Assembly: GCA_008704415.1 (NCBI GenBank) | Contig: VXIS01000138.1 | Location: 1-64,000 of the forward strand | Length of the DNA stretch: 64,000 nucleotides | Direction of reading: 5' to 3' | Source of the DNA: Sphaerosporella brunnea | Taxonomy: Eukaryota; Ascomycota; Pezizomycetes; Pezizales; Pyronemataceae | Part shown: positions 54,209 to 64,000 of the stretch, in pieces | Layout of the letters: each line of letters opens with the position of its first letter | Numbering within the stretch: the stretch's first letter is position 1 | Position numbers and translations under genes: made by a program | Notes under the pieces: model-generated | Databases searched by the model: none | What the model was told of the DNA's origin: nothing | The model's input: the letters and a program-made list of their open reading frames with translations, nothing else

Positions 54209-55239
54209 TGTGTCAGTGTCAACAGCTGAGATACCTACAACTTCCGGAACGGGCGAGAGTTTCGAAACAAGGCATATTTTTATGGCATGATGTATTATAT
54301 CTGGGGTCACCGTTATCACAGACTGCCTGAGGCAAATGTGGATTTCTACTGGCTGTGTGGTCCTAACAGGGAACAGGCGTTACATTGTAGCCTGTTGTGT
54401 TGCCCAATGTTGTTCGAGCGAGTTCAGCATCGTGTACCCCGCAAAACCGTGTTCCCACGCAAATCGTGGGCGACACTCGTCAAGACCGTTGAGACTACAA
54501 CATCAGCAACGGAATCGATCTGAGGCAGAATGTACTTGAGGTTTGTGAATGCCTTATTGCCTGGCGTTTTGTTTCGGACTAGACGCTATGTGTCAAACGG
54601 AATCAAGCATTATTACCCAACGTCCTGGCATTTTATGCAATTCAATTGATTGAATAAAAACCCATTTCTACTGCTCACCGTAGAAACGACGGGGACCGCT
54701 TTGCATAAAAATCTTCTATCGACGCTTCAGTGAGCCATACAAATTTGAACCGAAAGTCGCAAAAGTCGCGTCCTCGGTGGCACGGTGGTGGTGCCTCGAA
54801 CTTCATGCAAGGAGCCAACCACCGCCGGGTTTTGGCACTGATCCTTGTTGTAACGTGTTCAATTGGGCATTTATCAACCGCGGGGGAAGTAGCTGTGCCT
54901 GTTGTGCCTCCATTGCAGCTTGGCTGACTGTTTCGACACTTGTACGCAATGAGTTGAGTTCATCACGGCAAGTCCTTCATTATTTGTCAAATAATTAGAA
55001 GGCGTAAGATTTTCTTCCCTACAGGCCACAATGCCGCATTCGTGGTATGCACGATACTCGCAGTGCGAACTGCAGGTGGTGCAAGGCGTTTTTCCAGCTT
55101 CATGGACTGTAATGATTGCGAAGGGGGTGTGGGCAATATTGTTCCGTGTTCACTCTCGCCGTACTGTCACCAGTGTCGTCCCTTTGTTGCGCACATCGTC
55201 TCCTGTCATGGACTGTCGTGCTCCGTCACGTCCACCAGT
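54209..55239. other. no recognisable gene
   Basis: Short frames only; no domain or repeat. Confidence 0.35.
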
Positions 55240-55850
55240 CACGGTGAATCACGTCAGCTACACCCCCGACCGTTTGAGTGCTGAACTCTGTCTCAACGCT
55301 GAATCCCGTCGCGCCCTGGTTGCAAAGATGAATCGCGTGTGCGCCCCGTCTGAAGGATGAATCCCGCACGTGTCCCGTGCGAGTGATGAACTCCATTAGG
55401 GCCGCTCAGAAAGGCGTTTCTATTTTTTTCGACGTTTCTGGATCCAAGGCCAGTTTCGGTGTCAAATGGCTTACAGACATCGATAAACAGCCGGTTGAAA
55501 ATTCGGATATCCAAGTCAAAAACGCCCGTCTGAGCGGCCCTATTGCCACTCCGTTCCAGTGCATAGCCACTTCTCTGGTGGATTCGGCGGCTGAATTCCT
55601 TTCCAATGTGAGCTCCGTCCCCGCCCCGTGCATGTGCTGTACGCTATGCACACCCGCGCCGTGTACTCACCTGCCTGCCGCCTCAGACCCCACAGTGCCG
55701 TCCGATTGATGAGCCCGTTGGATCCCCGTCCGAGTGCGGAACTCCGTTGTAGCCCCATTCTTGTAATGAACACTGTCCCCGCCCGATACGAGTGCTCAAC
55801 TCCGGCCCAACCCTGAACCCCGCCCCAGCCCTGTCCGAATGCTCTAGAGG
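55240..55850. repeat. degenerate interspersed short repeats (GAGTGC..AACTC / CCCCGxCCG)
   Basis: Related motifs such as GAGTGCTGAACTC, GAGTGATGAACTCC, GAGTGCGGAACTCC and GAGTGCTCAACTCC recur at irregular spacing, separated by CCCCGTCCG/CCCCGCCCG. It reads as an old minisatellite. A minus-strand frame through it is Gly/Arg-rich and probably not coding. Confidence 0.5.
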
Positions 55851-56607
55851 AAACGGACAGAGACACAACAGATAAGCATCTTCTGCGCCGCCGTCACTGT
55901 ACGAACGCCACAGCATGGGTGATTAATCGAAGCCGCAGGAGATGCACCAGCGATTGAAAGCGAGACGGAGGAGCAGGTCAGGCCAGTGTCAGGATCAGGT
56001 TGCCCTGGAAGATTTGTCCCAGGCTTCCCACAACTCCGCAGGATGGGAAATGCGCATATAGTTGGACCGAATTCCCTCCTCGAGCGATTGGCAGATCAGT
56101 CTCAAAGCCTCCCACAAGTACCAGTTGTAGTCGGTATATGCGTGACCTGCCGTAGTTCAATGGCGATCCGTACCCTCAATCGGTTTGCCGTCCGTGTTGA
56201 GTTCCGCAGGTATCTCCGCTGTCGGACCCGCAGGAGCGGTCTCGGTCCTGTTGACAATGGTCACACAGCGCTCGCTACAGAGCAGAAGCTGCATGTTAAA
56301 AGCCCAAGCCTGGTAGTTCTTTCCATCGAACTTTTTGACACTGGAATGAGCACCAGACCTGTAATTATCTATCGTGATGAGAAAAGAATCCGTTCAAAAA
56401 AAGAAAGGTCCGGTCGACGTAACATCAAGCCGAAAAAAAGGAGCTCCCTCGCACGAAAGAAGATGGATGCGAAAGAGGTAGTCGTCGTAGGAAAAGTCGG
56501 TTCTTCAAAAGCTATTGATTCCTCTCGATGTAAACACAAACGTGTACTCGGTGAGGAAAAGCGACGTAGAACAATCGGATGTAAAACTCAGGCGTTGGAA
56601 ACGCAAC
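55851..56607. other. no recognisable gene; interior side of a copia boundary
   Basis: If the LTR at 56619 belongs to a minus-strand copia element, this would be its leader and Gag. I could not read a Gag start here, so the interior is either lost or too decayed. Confidence 0.35.
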
Positions 56608-56725
56608 GGCTCATAACCTGTTGAGACGATGACACAAACGAGGAAAAGATGTGAGGTGTGATGTTTAGTGGATTGAGCTATCTAACAGAACCCGCGAGAA
56701 CAAGACAAGAACCCGAACCCCAACA
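56608..56725 (-). repeat. candidate copia solo LTR (56619-56725) with half-tRNA-Met primer site
   Basis: GGCTCATAACC (56608-56618) is the same primer-site motif as at 6132. The adjoining 107 bp run TGTTGAG...CCCAACA, so on the minus strand they begin TGTTGGGG and end CTCAACA, a proper TG...CA LTR with 5-bp inverted ends. Its sequence is unlike the 169-bp LTR at 6144, so it belongs to another copia lineage. Confidence 0.5.
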
Positions 56726-57271
56726 TCCGCGATCACGCGGCGCTGGAGGCAGCGCCTCCCCCACTCCGACGAATCTCACAGCTGCTCGATTCTTGACCTA
56801 CCAGTCAACCTGGCCGACTCCATGCGCAGCGTCATAATCATCGACAGGTTTCCACGCGTTTTGGAGTCGCCCTCATCAGCGTCTCACTTCCAAAGCTGTT
56901 GACTTGGGCTTGTGCAATCGTGAGTGACATTCAGTGAGGCAGATTGCGGCGGGGTCCGCCATAGCATTGGCACCAACATTGACAGCGAATATAATTTCAA
57001 TCAACCATTTCCTTCAACACCAATTCACATCTCTCTGTCTCTCTCTCGATCTCTCTCTTTTCATCACCGCAATCGTCCTTCTTTCTCACTTCCTGATTTC
57101 AACAGAAGCTTTCTTTGAGACAAGGTGCCGTAGGGTTTGGGTTACTTAACCCCAATTCAACAACGACCATCTCATTGCAACCCCCACCCACTACCGCATT
57201 GCACCCGTATAATAGACACCACGGTATTGCATCGTCGCAACGGTCCGCTTGCTTTTCTGCTTTCGCTGACC

Positions 57272-57785
57272 ATGTGGTCACTCGTATTTCGTGGCGAACA
57301 TAACCAGCTGGGAAATTCCAATTACAAAGAGCTCTCTGAGGCGGTCGGTCTCGGCTCCGCCGAAGTTCACGCTGCGCTGGAACACTACTTCCTCGACCAC
57401 GAGGAGTGGTTGTGCGACAGGGCCAACCACGCCAAGTGGAACCCCGTGCGGGTGGAACGCTTGATAGCCACAAAGACGGTTACCACGGACGAGTGGTTGA
57501 AGACGGCTGTCGAACTGGGGTACGTACCGAGTCATCTTGTTTGACATAGTCATGATCGCTGATGCAAAATGATTCTGTAGGGAGAGGCTGGGTGTTGAAA
57601 CTGCGGACACTGGGATCCCAGCTCTGCACTCTCTCCACCTTCTTGTCAAGAAGAAGATGGATGAGAAGCTGAGGGCCAAGGGCAAGCGGGTCATTACGGC
57701 GACGAAAACGCTGGCGGCGGACAAGGAGTTGGTGGCCGCCACGACCCTTGTTGATCGCGCTGACTCTGCCCCGTCCGCCGCCTGA
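57272..57785 (+). CDS. coiled-coil gene, copy 1 (two exons, 150 residues, C-terminally shortened)
   Basis: Exons 57272-57519 and 57581-57785 give 150 residues. The N-terminal domain reads GNSNYKELSEAVGLGSAEVH, then EHYFLDHEEWLCDRANHAKW and TVTTDEWLKTAVELG. The second exon starts a Lys/Ala-rich helix (KKKMDEKLRAKGKRVITATK, TLAADKELVAATTLVDRAD) and stops early at 57783 after a deletion relative to copy 2. Copy 2 has ATGGGAAATTC at the probable ancestral start; here that ATG is CTG, and an ATG 36 nt upstream in the former leader or intron would be used. No family known. Expression is plausible because the splice sites are intact. Confidence 0.6.
57520..57580 (+). other. intron of copy 1 (61 nt)
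   Basis: GTACGT donor, CGCTGATG branch-like site and CTGTAG acceptor, phase 2, restoring the frame into GERLGVETA. Copy 2 keeps only a 28-nt remnant of this intron near 58432-58459. Confidence 0.75.
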
Positions 57786-58079
57786 TCTCGCCTAGGTTGG
57801 GTTCCGCCGCTGGCAGGCCCTGGATATGGGGTCGCGCTCTGGTCGGGCGTCTCTTGGCCGCTTGGTGTGCGGTGTTCCTGCCCCGGGTCGTTCCACGACC
57901 CAAGCTCATGGCACGGCGAAGAAACCTGACCCGCTAGCCCCAAGTGAGCCCTACGCGCACAATGTCCCATAAATTGAAGCACCAACTTCCGCGCTTGCTC
58001 CCTCCCTCCTTTACACTCACTACTCACCTCGCCTACCTCCCATCTCGAAACCTTCAGAAACCAAAAATCACACGCCCAA

Positions 58080-59240
58080 AGTAAGCGCCCCTGCATTGCA
58101 CCCATATAATGTACTCAACGGATTCCACATGAATTGCGACTTCATAGAATACCAACTGTTGCATGTGGCAGTCCCTTCGCATCGCGCGTATTTGGTGGCT
58201 AACATGACCAGATGGGAAATTCTACGTACGAATACCTCGCTGAGGAGCTCGGTTTCAGCTCCGCCGAACTCGAAAAGCTGTCCGTTTAGCTGGAGGACCA
58301 CTTCCAGGCGAACGAGGTGTGTTGTCCAACAGGGGCAACCACATTAAGTGGCGCAAAGCGCTGGGGAGCGCTTGAAAGCCAGCAAGATGCTGACCACCGA
58401 CGAGTGGTTCAAGAAAGTCCTCGAACTTGGGGACGTTCTGATGCAACATGATGCTGTAGGGACCGGCTGGGTGATGGCACAGCAGGGATTGAGGTCCAAG
58501 CTCTGCACTCTCTCCACCTTCTTCTTGAGAAGAAGGTGTATGAGAAGCTTCGGGCCCAGGCCAAGCGGGTCATCACGGCCACGAAAAAGCTCGCGGTGGA
58601 CAAGAAGTTGGAGTCCGCGGACAAGGAGTTCGTGGCCGCCAACACCCTCGTCGATGCCGCTGACCAGATCATGGCTGCGGCTGAGATCCGTACCGAGGGT
58701 GCTACCCTCGAGGCCGCATCCGGGCAGACTCGCAGCGATGTTTCAGACCAGGAGACGCAGCTAATTAAACACCGCACTGAGGATGCCCTCCGTGAGGAGG
58801 AGGCTGTCAACCTGCATTACGATGCGGCAAAGGGTGAGGAGCAGGTCATGAAAAAAGTGGGCGCACTCAAACTGGTGGCGGCCGAGAACGAGGCCGCAGC
58901 CGCCGAGTTCAAATCGGCAAGAGAGAAGCTCCTGTACGAGCAGGCAGCTACTGGGAGCTCAGGTTCCGCCCCCCCCCACGTCCACCGCCTCGGTTTCCGC
59001 CCCTGCCACCACCCGCACGGTTGCCTCCACCGCCTCTGCCGCCTCTTCTCGGCCGGGTTGAGTTCTACAGAAAGCAGGTCCCGGATATGGGTCGCGCGAC
59101 GGTCGTCGCTTGGTGCGCGGTCTTCTTGCGCCGGGTCGTTCCACGAACCAGGCTCGTGGCGCCTCCGGTAGTAGTACCGAGGTTGCTGACGAACAGGACG
59201 CCGTGCAGCCACAGCGCCGTCGCCGGGATTTTGTCCCGAG
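58080..59240 (+). pseudogene. coiled-coil gene, copy 2 (longer, nonsense and frameshift)
   Basis: A tandem duplicate of the 57272 gene, beginning with a leader and GTAAGC donor at 58080; the acceptor CAG at 58209-58211 directly precedes ATG 58212. The protein starts MGNSTYEYLAEELGFSSAEL but meets TAG at codon 26, then a frameshift. Coding resumes with GERLKASKMLTTDEWFKKVL and a long Ala/Glu/Lys helix (about 58500-58950: LEKKVYEKLRAQAKRVITAT, LEAASGQTRSDVSDQETQLI, EEQVMKKVGALKLVAAENEA). At a C-run (58971-58979) another shift leads into a Thr/Ser/Ala-rich tail. Copy 2 shows the full ancestral architecture that copy 1 has lost. Confidence 0.55.
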
Positions 59241-59400
59241 TGGGTAGCCGGGCAGGTAAGTCCGTGGATGATTTCCTTTTTTCAACTTGTACGTCAATTT
59301 CCACGACCCAGGCTCATGGCACCTCCGGTAGTAGTACCAAGGTTGCCGACGAACAGGACGCGGTGCAGCCAACGTGCCCGCGTCGTTTTCTGGGGCCCCG
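59140..59400 (+). repeat. about 150-bp direct duplication of the gene 3' end
   Basis: The block ACCTCCGGTAGTAGTACC with flanking CCACGA.CCAGGCTC and GACGAACAGGACGC.GTGCAGCC occurs near 59140-59235 and again near 59298-59390. Part of the same sequence also follows copy 1 (57890-57915). It marks repeated unequal exchange within this gene family. Confidence 0.75.
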
Positions 59401-61127
59401 CGAAGATAAGTACGGCTCGAATGTCATTTCTTTCAACTTGTACTTTTCAATTTCAACATAAGTTGTTTTTCGGAATGTTTTCGTTCGTGGATAGTTATGT
59501 GCGGCATGGTGGCAACGTCAACTTCGTCGAGGATGTTTCTTGTGGCCGTGAGGGCCCTAGGTCTCACCGGAAATAATCTGAGTTCGGAATGTACTCTGAT
59601 TCGAGGAACAGATTCGTTGTATCGAGCATCCAAAAGGCGATGTCACTTTATATGCTCCTTTGATATGCAGTAGCCGCTATTGCTGCAGGTCTAGGAATCT
59701 CTGGTTTTCAAAGGATACTGCGCCTCGATATTTGCTCCGTGGATGTATTCTACCGGACCTGTCGACAGAGGATCCATCATTTGTAAACAGACGCCTATAT
59801 CTGTGCTTCCTAAATACCGCTCATGCAGGATCGCCTCCGCTTAGGTGTTGTGCGACGCAGCGCAACAACGCGGTGCCATCTTGTGGTTGCCAATCTTGTG
59901 GGCGTTGGGGCAGCGTAGATGCACGTCAGGTTGCTGCGAGAGTGGCGAGGTGGGGCGATGAGCTCCATCAGGCCTTCAGTAGCTACAAACAATTACGCGA
60001 TGCCCCATCTTCCGACCGAGCTATGAACAATGATAGCTGGGGAACGAAATCATGCACATATCGGCAATCGTCGAACAAACAATGCTGCACTTCATTCATC
60101 CAGTTGTGGATTGTGTTCAGCCCCGTTTGTCGGCGGACGGAAGATGCTTATGGGGTGCACGACACCAGCTCACCTGTACCGCCAGCTTCTCCCATAACGG
60201 TGATTCGCTTGGCTTCCTGTTGGTGACATTAAGTACACCGCAAAACCTGAGGTTCCAGGGTAGAGGCGCCAAGCTTCAACTGACAACAGCGCCTAAAAGG
60301 CCAATATACGGTGGCACCATGGCGTCTAGAAGGCCGTAGGCCCCTGGAAACTACCGGCAAGGATACGGTGAAGGGGCTCCGACCCGCTGTGGGGCCGCGA
60401 GGCAGTGGGACCTGCAAACCCGCAGGGCGACGGGATGCATAGAGGCCACTGACCCTGGGATCTGTGGCATCTCCCGGAAAACGGAATGCCCACCGTGGGT
60501 CGGTGATCCCGACGCCTACCGCTGATTCCGACGATCAACACACGACAAGGCAGTATTCCTAGATTGGAGGCAGTTGGGTACTCTTTGACAAGGGGTGCAG
60601 TCACGGTATCCTCTAGCTCGTCCTCTATTGACCTGGGAGGCGGCTCTTAGCGTGCTGACTCTGTTGCCGTCGTTGACGGGCCTGGTGCTGTTGAATTATT
60701 TGAGATATGGCGGTAGTGTTTACCAGCGCCTCTGGCGAGTAGGTACGCAGGCTACCAGCTGTAGTCAGGGCTACATTGGTCACTTGTTGACAATTGAACG
60801 ACGAGGCACCGCTGCTCGTGCAGCATGAGTCGCCTCGGTCAGCGGTACGTCACGCAATGGTTATCGGCCAGCTAAATGTGAATGCTCATGATTTCGCCGA
60901 CGAAGATATAAAACAGAGAATTTCTGAGCGATTAAAGAACTGGAACGAAATTTCTTCCTCGATCCCGTCCATTTCTGCTTATTCAGTCCCGCACAAGCCC
61001 TAATACGAGATCCACCTCACTTCTGTCCGCCAAGTGGAGGTCTGCTCGTTGTCCAGGTAACCAAATTCGAGCGTTGCCGGTATGCTCAGCTCGGTTCGAT
61101 GGTCGTGCATTTTGTTCGAGCCGGCTC
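59401..61127. other. no recognisable gene
   Basis: A short frame at 60794-61003 (DFADEDIKQRISERLKNW) looks protein-like, but it begins with TTG, lacks context and cannot be assigned. Otherwise nothing is seen. Confidence 0.35.
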
Positions 61128-61145
61128 GGCTCGTTTCCATCACTA
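61020..61145. repeat. isolated TAGTGATGG-family terminus (right end)
   Basis: GGCTCGGCTCGTTTCCATCACTA ends at 61145 (complement TAGTGATGGAAACGAGCC), preceded by GAGCC-rich sequence. No left partner is seen, so this is a truncated copy. Confidence 0.55.
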
Positions 61146-61517
61146 TCAATAGTGTGCGGCCACCACGGCAGTGCACGGAAACACACACAGCAGGCAAATC
61201 TCCTGCTTTCATCCCATCCTAACCGATGACTCACCACATGCGACAAACCAAGACCTGCCAATAGCTAGATGGAACGATCCACATGGCCGCCGTTTTGCTA
61301 TTTTCCTCGAGCATCGCACCGCAAGCATGTGGAACTACTCGCCAGAATTTATGCACGTTGAACGCTGGTAGATCTGGCTGGTGGAGAAAGCTGTTCACAT
61401 TCATAGTCACGGATGGTCCTCCTGCTTCCAGCTGCGGTCCTCAGTTGTGTCCGTCATCATGATCAGGCACTCTATCGGTCACCATCGGCCGGAAAAATGA
61501 ACCCAGGGGGTCACTGA
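61146..61517. other. no recognisable gene
   Basis: Short frames only. Confidence 0.35.
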
Positions 61518-61654
61518 TGTTGGAATTTCGCCGTCCTGCGTCGGGTCGAGTTTCGGTCGTTATATCTAGCTTTTCTGGAGAGGATCGAGGTTAAGGGGAG
61601 CTTCTCTTCCCCTTCACGCAATTGAATCGATCACCATCACCCATAATTTTATCA
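61518..61654 (+). repeat. copia LTR relic, same family as 6144-6312 (137 bp)
   Basis: TGTTGGAATTTCGCCGTC...TTTTATCA aligns with the complement of the LTR at 6144-6312, including GAGCTTCTCT, CACGCAATTGAAT and GATCACCA. It is in plus orientation and shorter. The adjoining sequence no longer matches the primer site, so it is a solo or decayed LTR. Confidence 0.65.
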
Positions 61655-64000
61655 ACCGGGACATAAGATATCCCGTCAACAACGGTGATAGCCTCATTGC
61701 GGCTGCCCTGTGGGGAGATAAAAAAGATTCACGGTTGAAAGGAACTCAATCGCCTCCTGTTTTGTAGGGCAATCAGAATGTCCGAGGTAAGACACGATAT
61801 GGTACCGCCGCCGTTGTTGTGTTGATAAAAACGACTTGCCATACAACCAGCACATGACAGTACCAGGCCAACAGGTGAGAGAAAGCGCCGACGATGATAT
61901 AAGCAGCAACCGAACAACCACTTTCAAGCATGTCTATACGTAACACCCCAGATCAAACGCCGCGCCGAAACTGGCCGTTCATGCTGCCCTCAGTGTTGAG
62001 ATACCTGCGGCAACCAGTGTCCACTGCTTGTCGCATCGACTACAGGGCAATGCAGGCTGGCACTGGCGCATCGGATCGATCATCGGCCTGCCCCATCCAC
62101 TCCGTTATGTATTCTCCAAATCAGTTTCTGTACTCGTTTGCTTCAGTTCATGAGTCATCGTGGCTGCCAGCGTCAGCTCCCCATATCATATGGCACATTA
62201 CCAGATCTCCAGCGAAAGCAAGAACTTCGACCGCAATATGCAAGCTTGAAACCTGGTTGAGGCTATCTATCCATCACGCACACGCGAAAGCACGAAACCA
62301 ACCCCCCGTTGTACCCACTGCTTGTCCAGGTTGCAAACATCTTCTCAACATTGCAATGCCGCAGTAGGCGAGGCCGGACTTGCGTTTTGGATGCAGCTGA
62401 ATATGACATTAAACAGACCATGGCCGCGAACGTTCTATGCGAGCATCATCACAAGCCTCTATCTTGGCTCTGGCGTCATCTGGCATGTAAAGTCCCTAAC
62501 CACTTGAGTCCAGGAGTTTTCGGCCAGGGTGGTTCCCGCAAAAGCCCGTACTGGGTATAAAAAGCGATGGCGTCTCGTCTCGAGCCATGGACACACCCAC
62601 AATACATTCACATATCGCAATAACACATCCTGCACTGCTTGACGGAATAACACGACCAATACCGCATCATACGACCAAACGCAACATGCGCACGCTTTAC
62701 TACAACCGGGGCGCGAAGGCTACACACTGGGCCTGTTGCAACTGCTAGTTCACTAGCTTCAGGCACGTAGAGAACAGCCACCTGACATGTTGCATATCGT
62801 GTTGGCGCACGATATGTCCTCCGGAGAGGTGTGATCATAACGGGGAGGCTTAGAGTGTTCGCAGGACGATTGTTTGGTCCCTGAATCTAGGTACTGATCG
62901 GAATGGGCTTAATCCGAGGCAGGCATCGATTCAAGCATAAGTTGAATGATAGTTACCGGAGTAAATGACACGGATGATGCTGGGATTCATGCCGCGAGTG
63001 ACGCGAGTGACGTGTTGACGACTGAACACGCGCTATGAGGTGCATTGAAACTCTAGATTTGGCGAGCTTCCGGTGCGTCATTGTTGTCTCATCCTGCAAC
63101 TGGTGCAGGCTTCTAATCTTCCGCGTCACACCTTGTCCCTCTCATCTACCCCTCCTCGTTCTCGTTTGCTCCTCATCTGCTACATCTACTCCCCGTTGAC
63201 ACTCCGCCTCCCCATCCACTTGCCCACCTCCGCTTCGTGACTGCTCGTCCTCATCTGCCCCTCCTCCTCCTCTCCTACCCCTCCTCATCCCATCCACTTC
63301 TCATTGTTCAATCCGTAGAGGACGATTTGTATCTACATGATACACTTCTAATACCATTGGCGACTCATGGGTACCGGCTAGCAAGTAGTCAGCACTTGCG
63401 GTGTATGAGCTGGATGTATGAGAACTCATGGCCATACTCTGAAGGGTCGCAGTTGCCGGGCACTGAGGGCACCAGGGGCTTAAACCTGTCCGCAGGCTGC
63501 TGAATACCACAGTACCCAGCGGCGCAGGACTTGCACTTCTTTGAGCGGTCAAAATCCCTCGCTTGCTGACATGCTGGCAGCTCCTGCCAGCAATAAAACC
63601 ATCGTTAATGTTGTAAGTTCCGCCTGCGGAGAGTTTAAATTCCTCCATAACCCGCGATTGCCAGTAACGCAACTGCCGATCGACCCTCTGGTATATCAAG
63701 ATCTACAATGTGCTGTCCGATCATTGCGAGTATACTGTACTTGCACCGAGTTGCGGTTTGAACAAAACTATTGCGCCTGCTCTCGCAGTTGGACACCCTG
63801 CAGCTTTACCCATTTGTTCCAATCCGGAATGTGGCGGAACGAAGGCCTCAAGCCAAAACCACCACTACCGGACATGCCTATTTCCAGAATCACTCAGACA
63901 GGCAGCTGGCTGGAGGATTGGTGGGTGGCCGAGGATATATCTTATCCGCTTTTATCTAGAATGTTCCCTCTGTGCTCGAACTTTCTGGTTTAACCCCGTT
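61655..64000. other. no recognisable gene; CT-rich tract 63120-63310
   Basis: A pyrimidine-rich tract (CCTCATCTGCCCCTCCTCC-type) stands out near 63240. It could be a leader or promoter of a gene, but no convincing coding region follows within the window. Confidence 0.35.

Noticed and set aside
1..64000. CRISPR arrays, bacterial operons or ribosome-binding sites
   Set aside because: Introns, chromovirus and hAT elements indicate a eukaryotic (fungal) genome; no spacer-repeat array is present.
1..64000. Repeat-induced point mutation as the cause of repeat decay
   Set aside because: The decayed copies show frameshifts and deletions, and the young chromovirus copies show only four scattered differences. 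I could not compute dinucleotide bias, so no claim is made.

Overview
The window looks like a gene-poor, transposon-rich compartment of a filamentous fungal genome, most likely a basidiomycete. The reasons are a chromodomain Ty3/gypsy retrotransposon, short GT-AG introns of about 50-110 nt, CA- or CT-rich leaders before start codons, and dense debris of hAT-like, copia, LINE and possibly MULE and piggyBac elements. No housekeeping gene was recognised. The species assignment is inference; no rRNA, tRNA or conserved marker gene was seen.

Layout. 1-1055 is the 3' end of a chromovirus with its LTR (+). 1234-1918 is a hAT-like non-autonomous element with an 8-bp target duplication. 2930-3420 may be a piggyBac-type relic. 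4712-6312 is the 5' part of a decayed copia element (-) with LTR and half-tRNA primer site. 6313-17150 is mostly unassignable, with a MULE-like zinc-finger relic (12164-12639) and a hAT MITE (14130-14586). 17154-18332 (-) encodes a predicted PD-(D/E)XK-type protein. 19262-21000 holds a MITE abutting a partly duplicated, broken gene. 22124-24230 (+) is the best host-type gene: two exons, tandem repeats and a duplicated C-terminal domain. 24360-26215 is a shredded copia (-). 26640-27810 is a tandem array split by a MITE. 28056-28731 is a small gene with a 5' UTR intron abutting its ATG. 28839-29603 is a second hAT-like element.

33143-40978 (-) is a full-length, apparently intact chromovirus: 512-bp LTRs that I read as identical and a GCTTC target duplication. 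Its leader contains no AUG from the TATA box to the Gag AUG, about 1.43 kb, yet the Gag frame is open far upstream of that AUG and encodes an AT-hook. The right third holds a copia integrase relic (42250-43440), tandem repeats, further MITEs, a frameshifted lineage-specific gene (51341-52080), a LINE relic (52725-53012), a second copy of the 14-kb MITE (53724-54208) and a tandemly duplicated coiled-coil gene family (57272-59400). The last 4.6 kb hold only LTR and MITE scraps.

How the parts relate. Most of the DNA is mobile-element derived. The few host-like genes (17.2, 20.2, 22.1, 28.1, 51.3 and 57.3 kb) resemble no family I can name, apart from the PD-(D/E)XK core. Several share a plan: a short N-terminal domain, then a low-complexity or coiled-coil tail, a pyrimidine- or CA-rich leader, recent partial duplication and MITEs at their borders. 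They may be a fast-evolving, lineage-restricted set living inside the repeat compartment.
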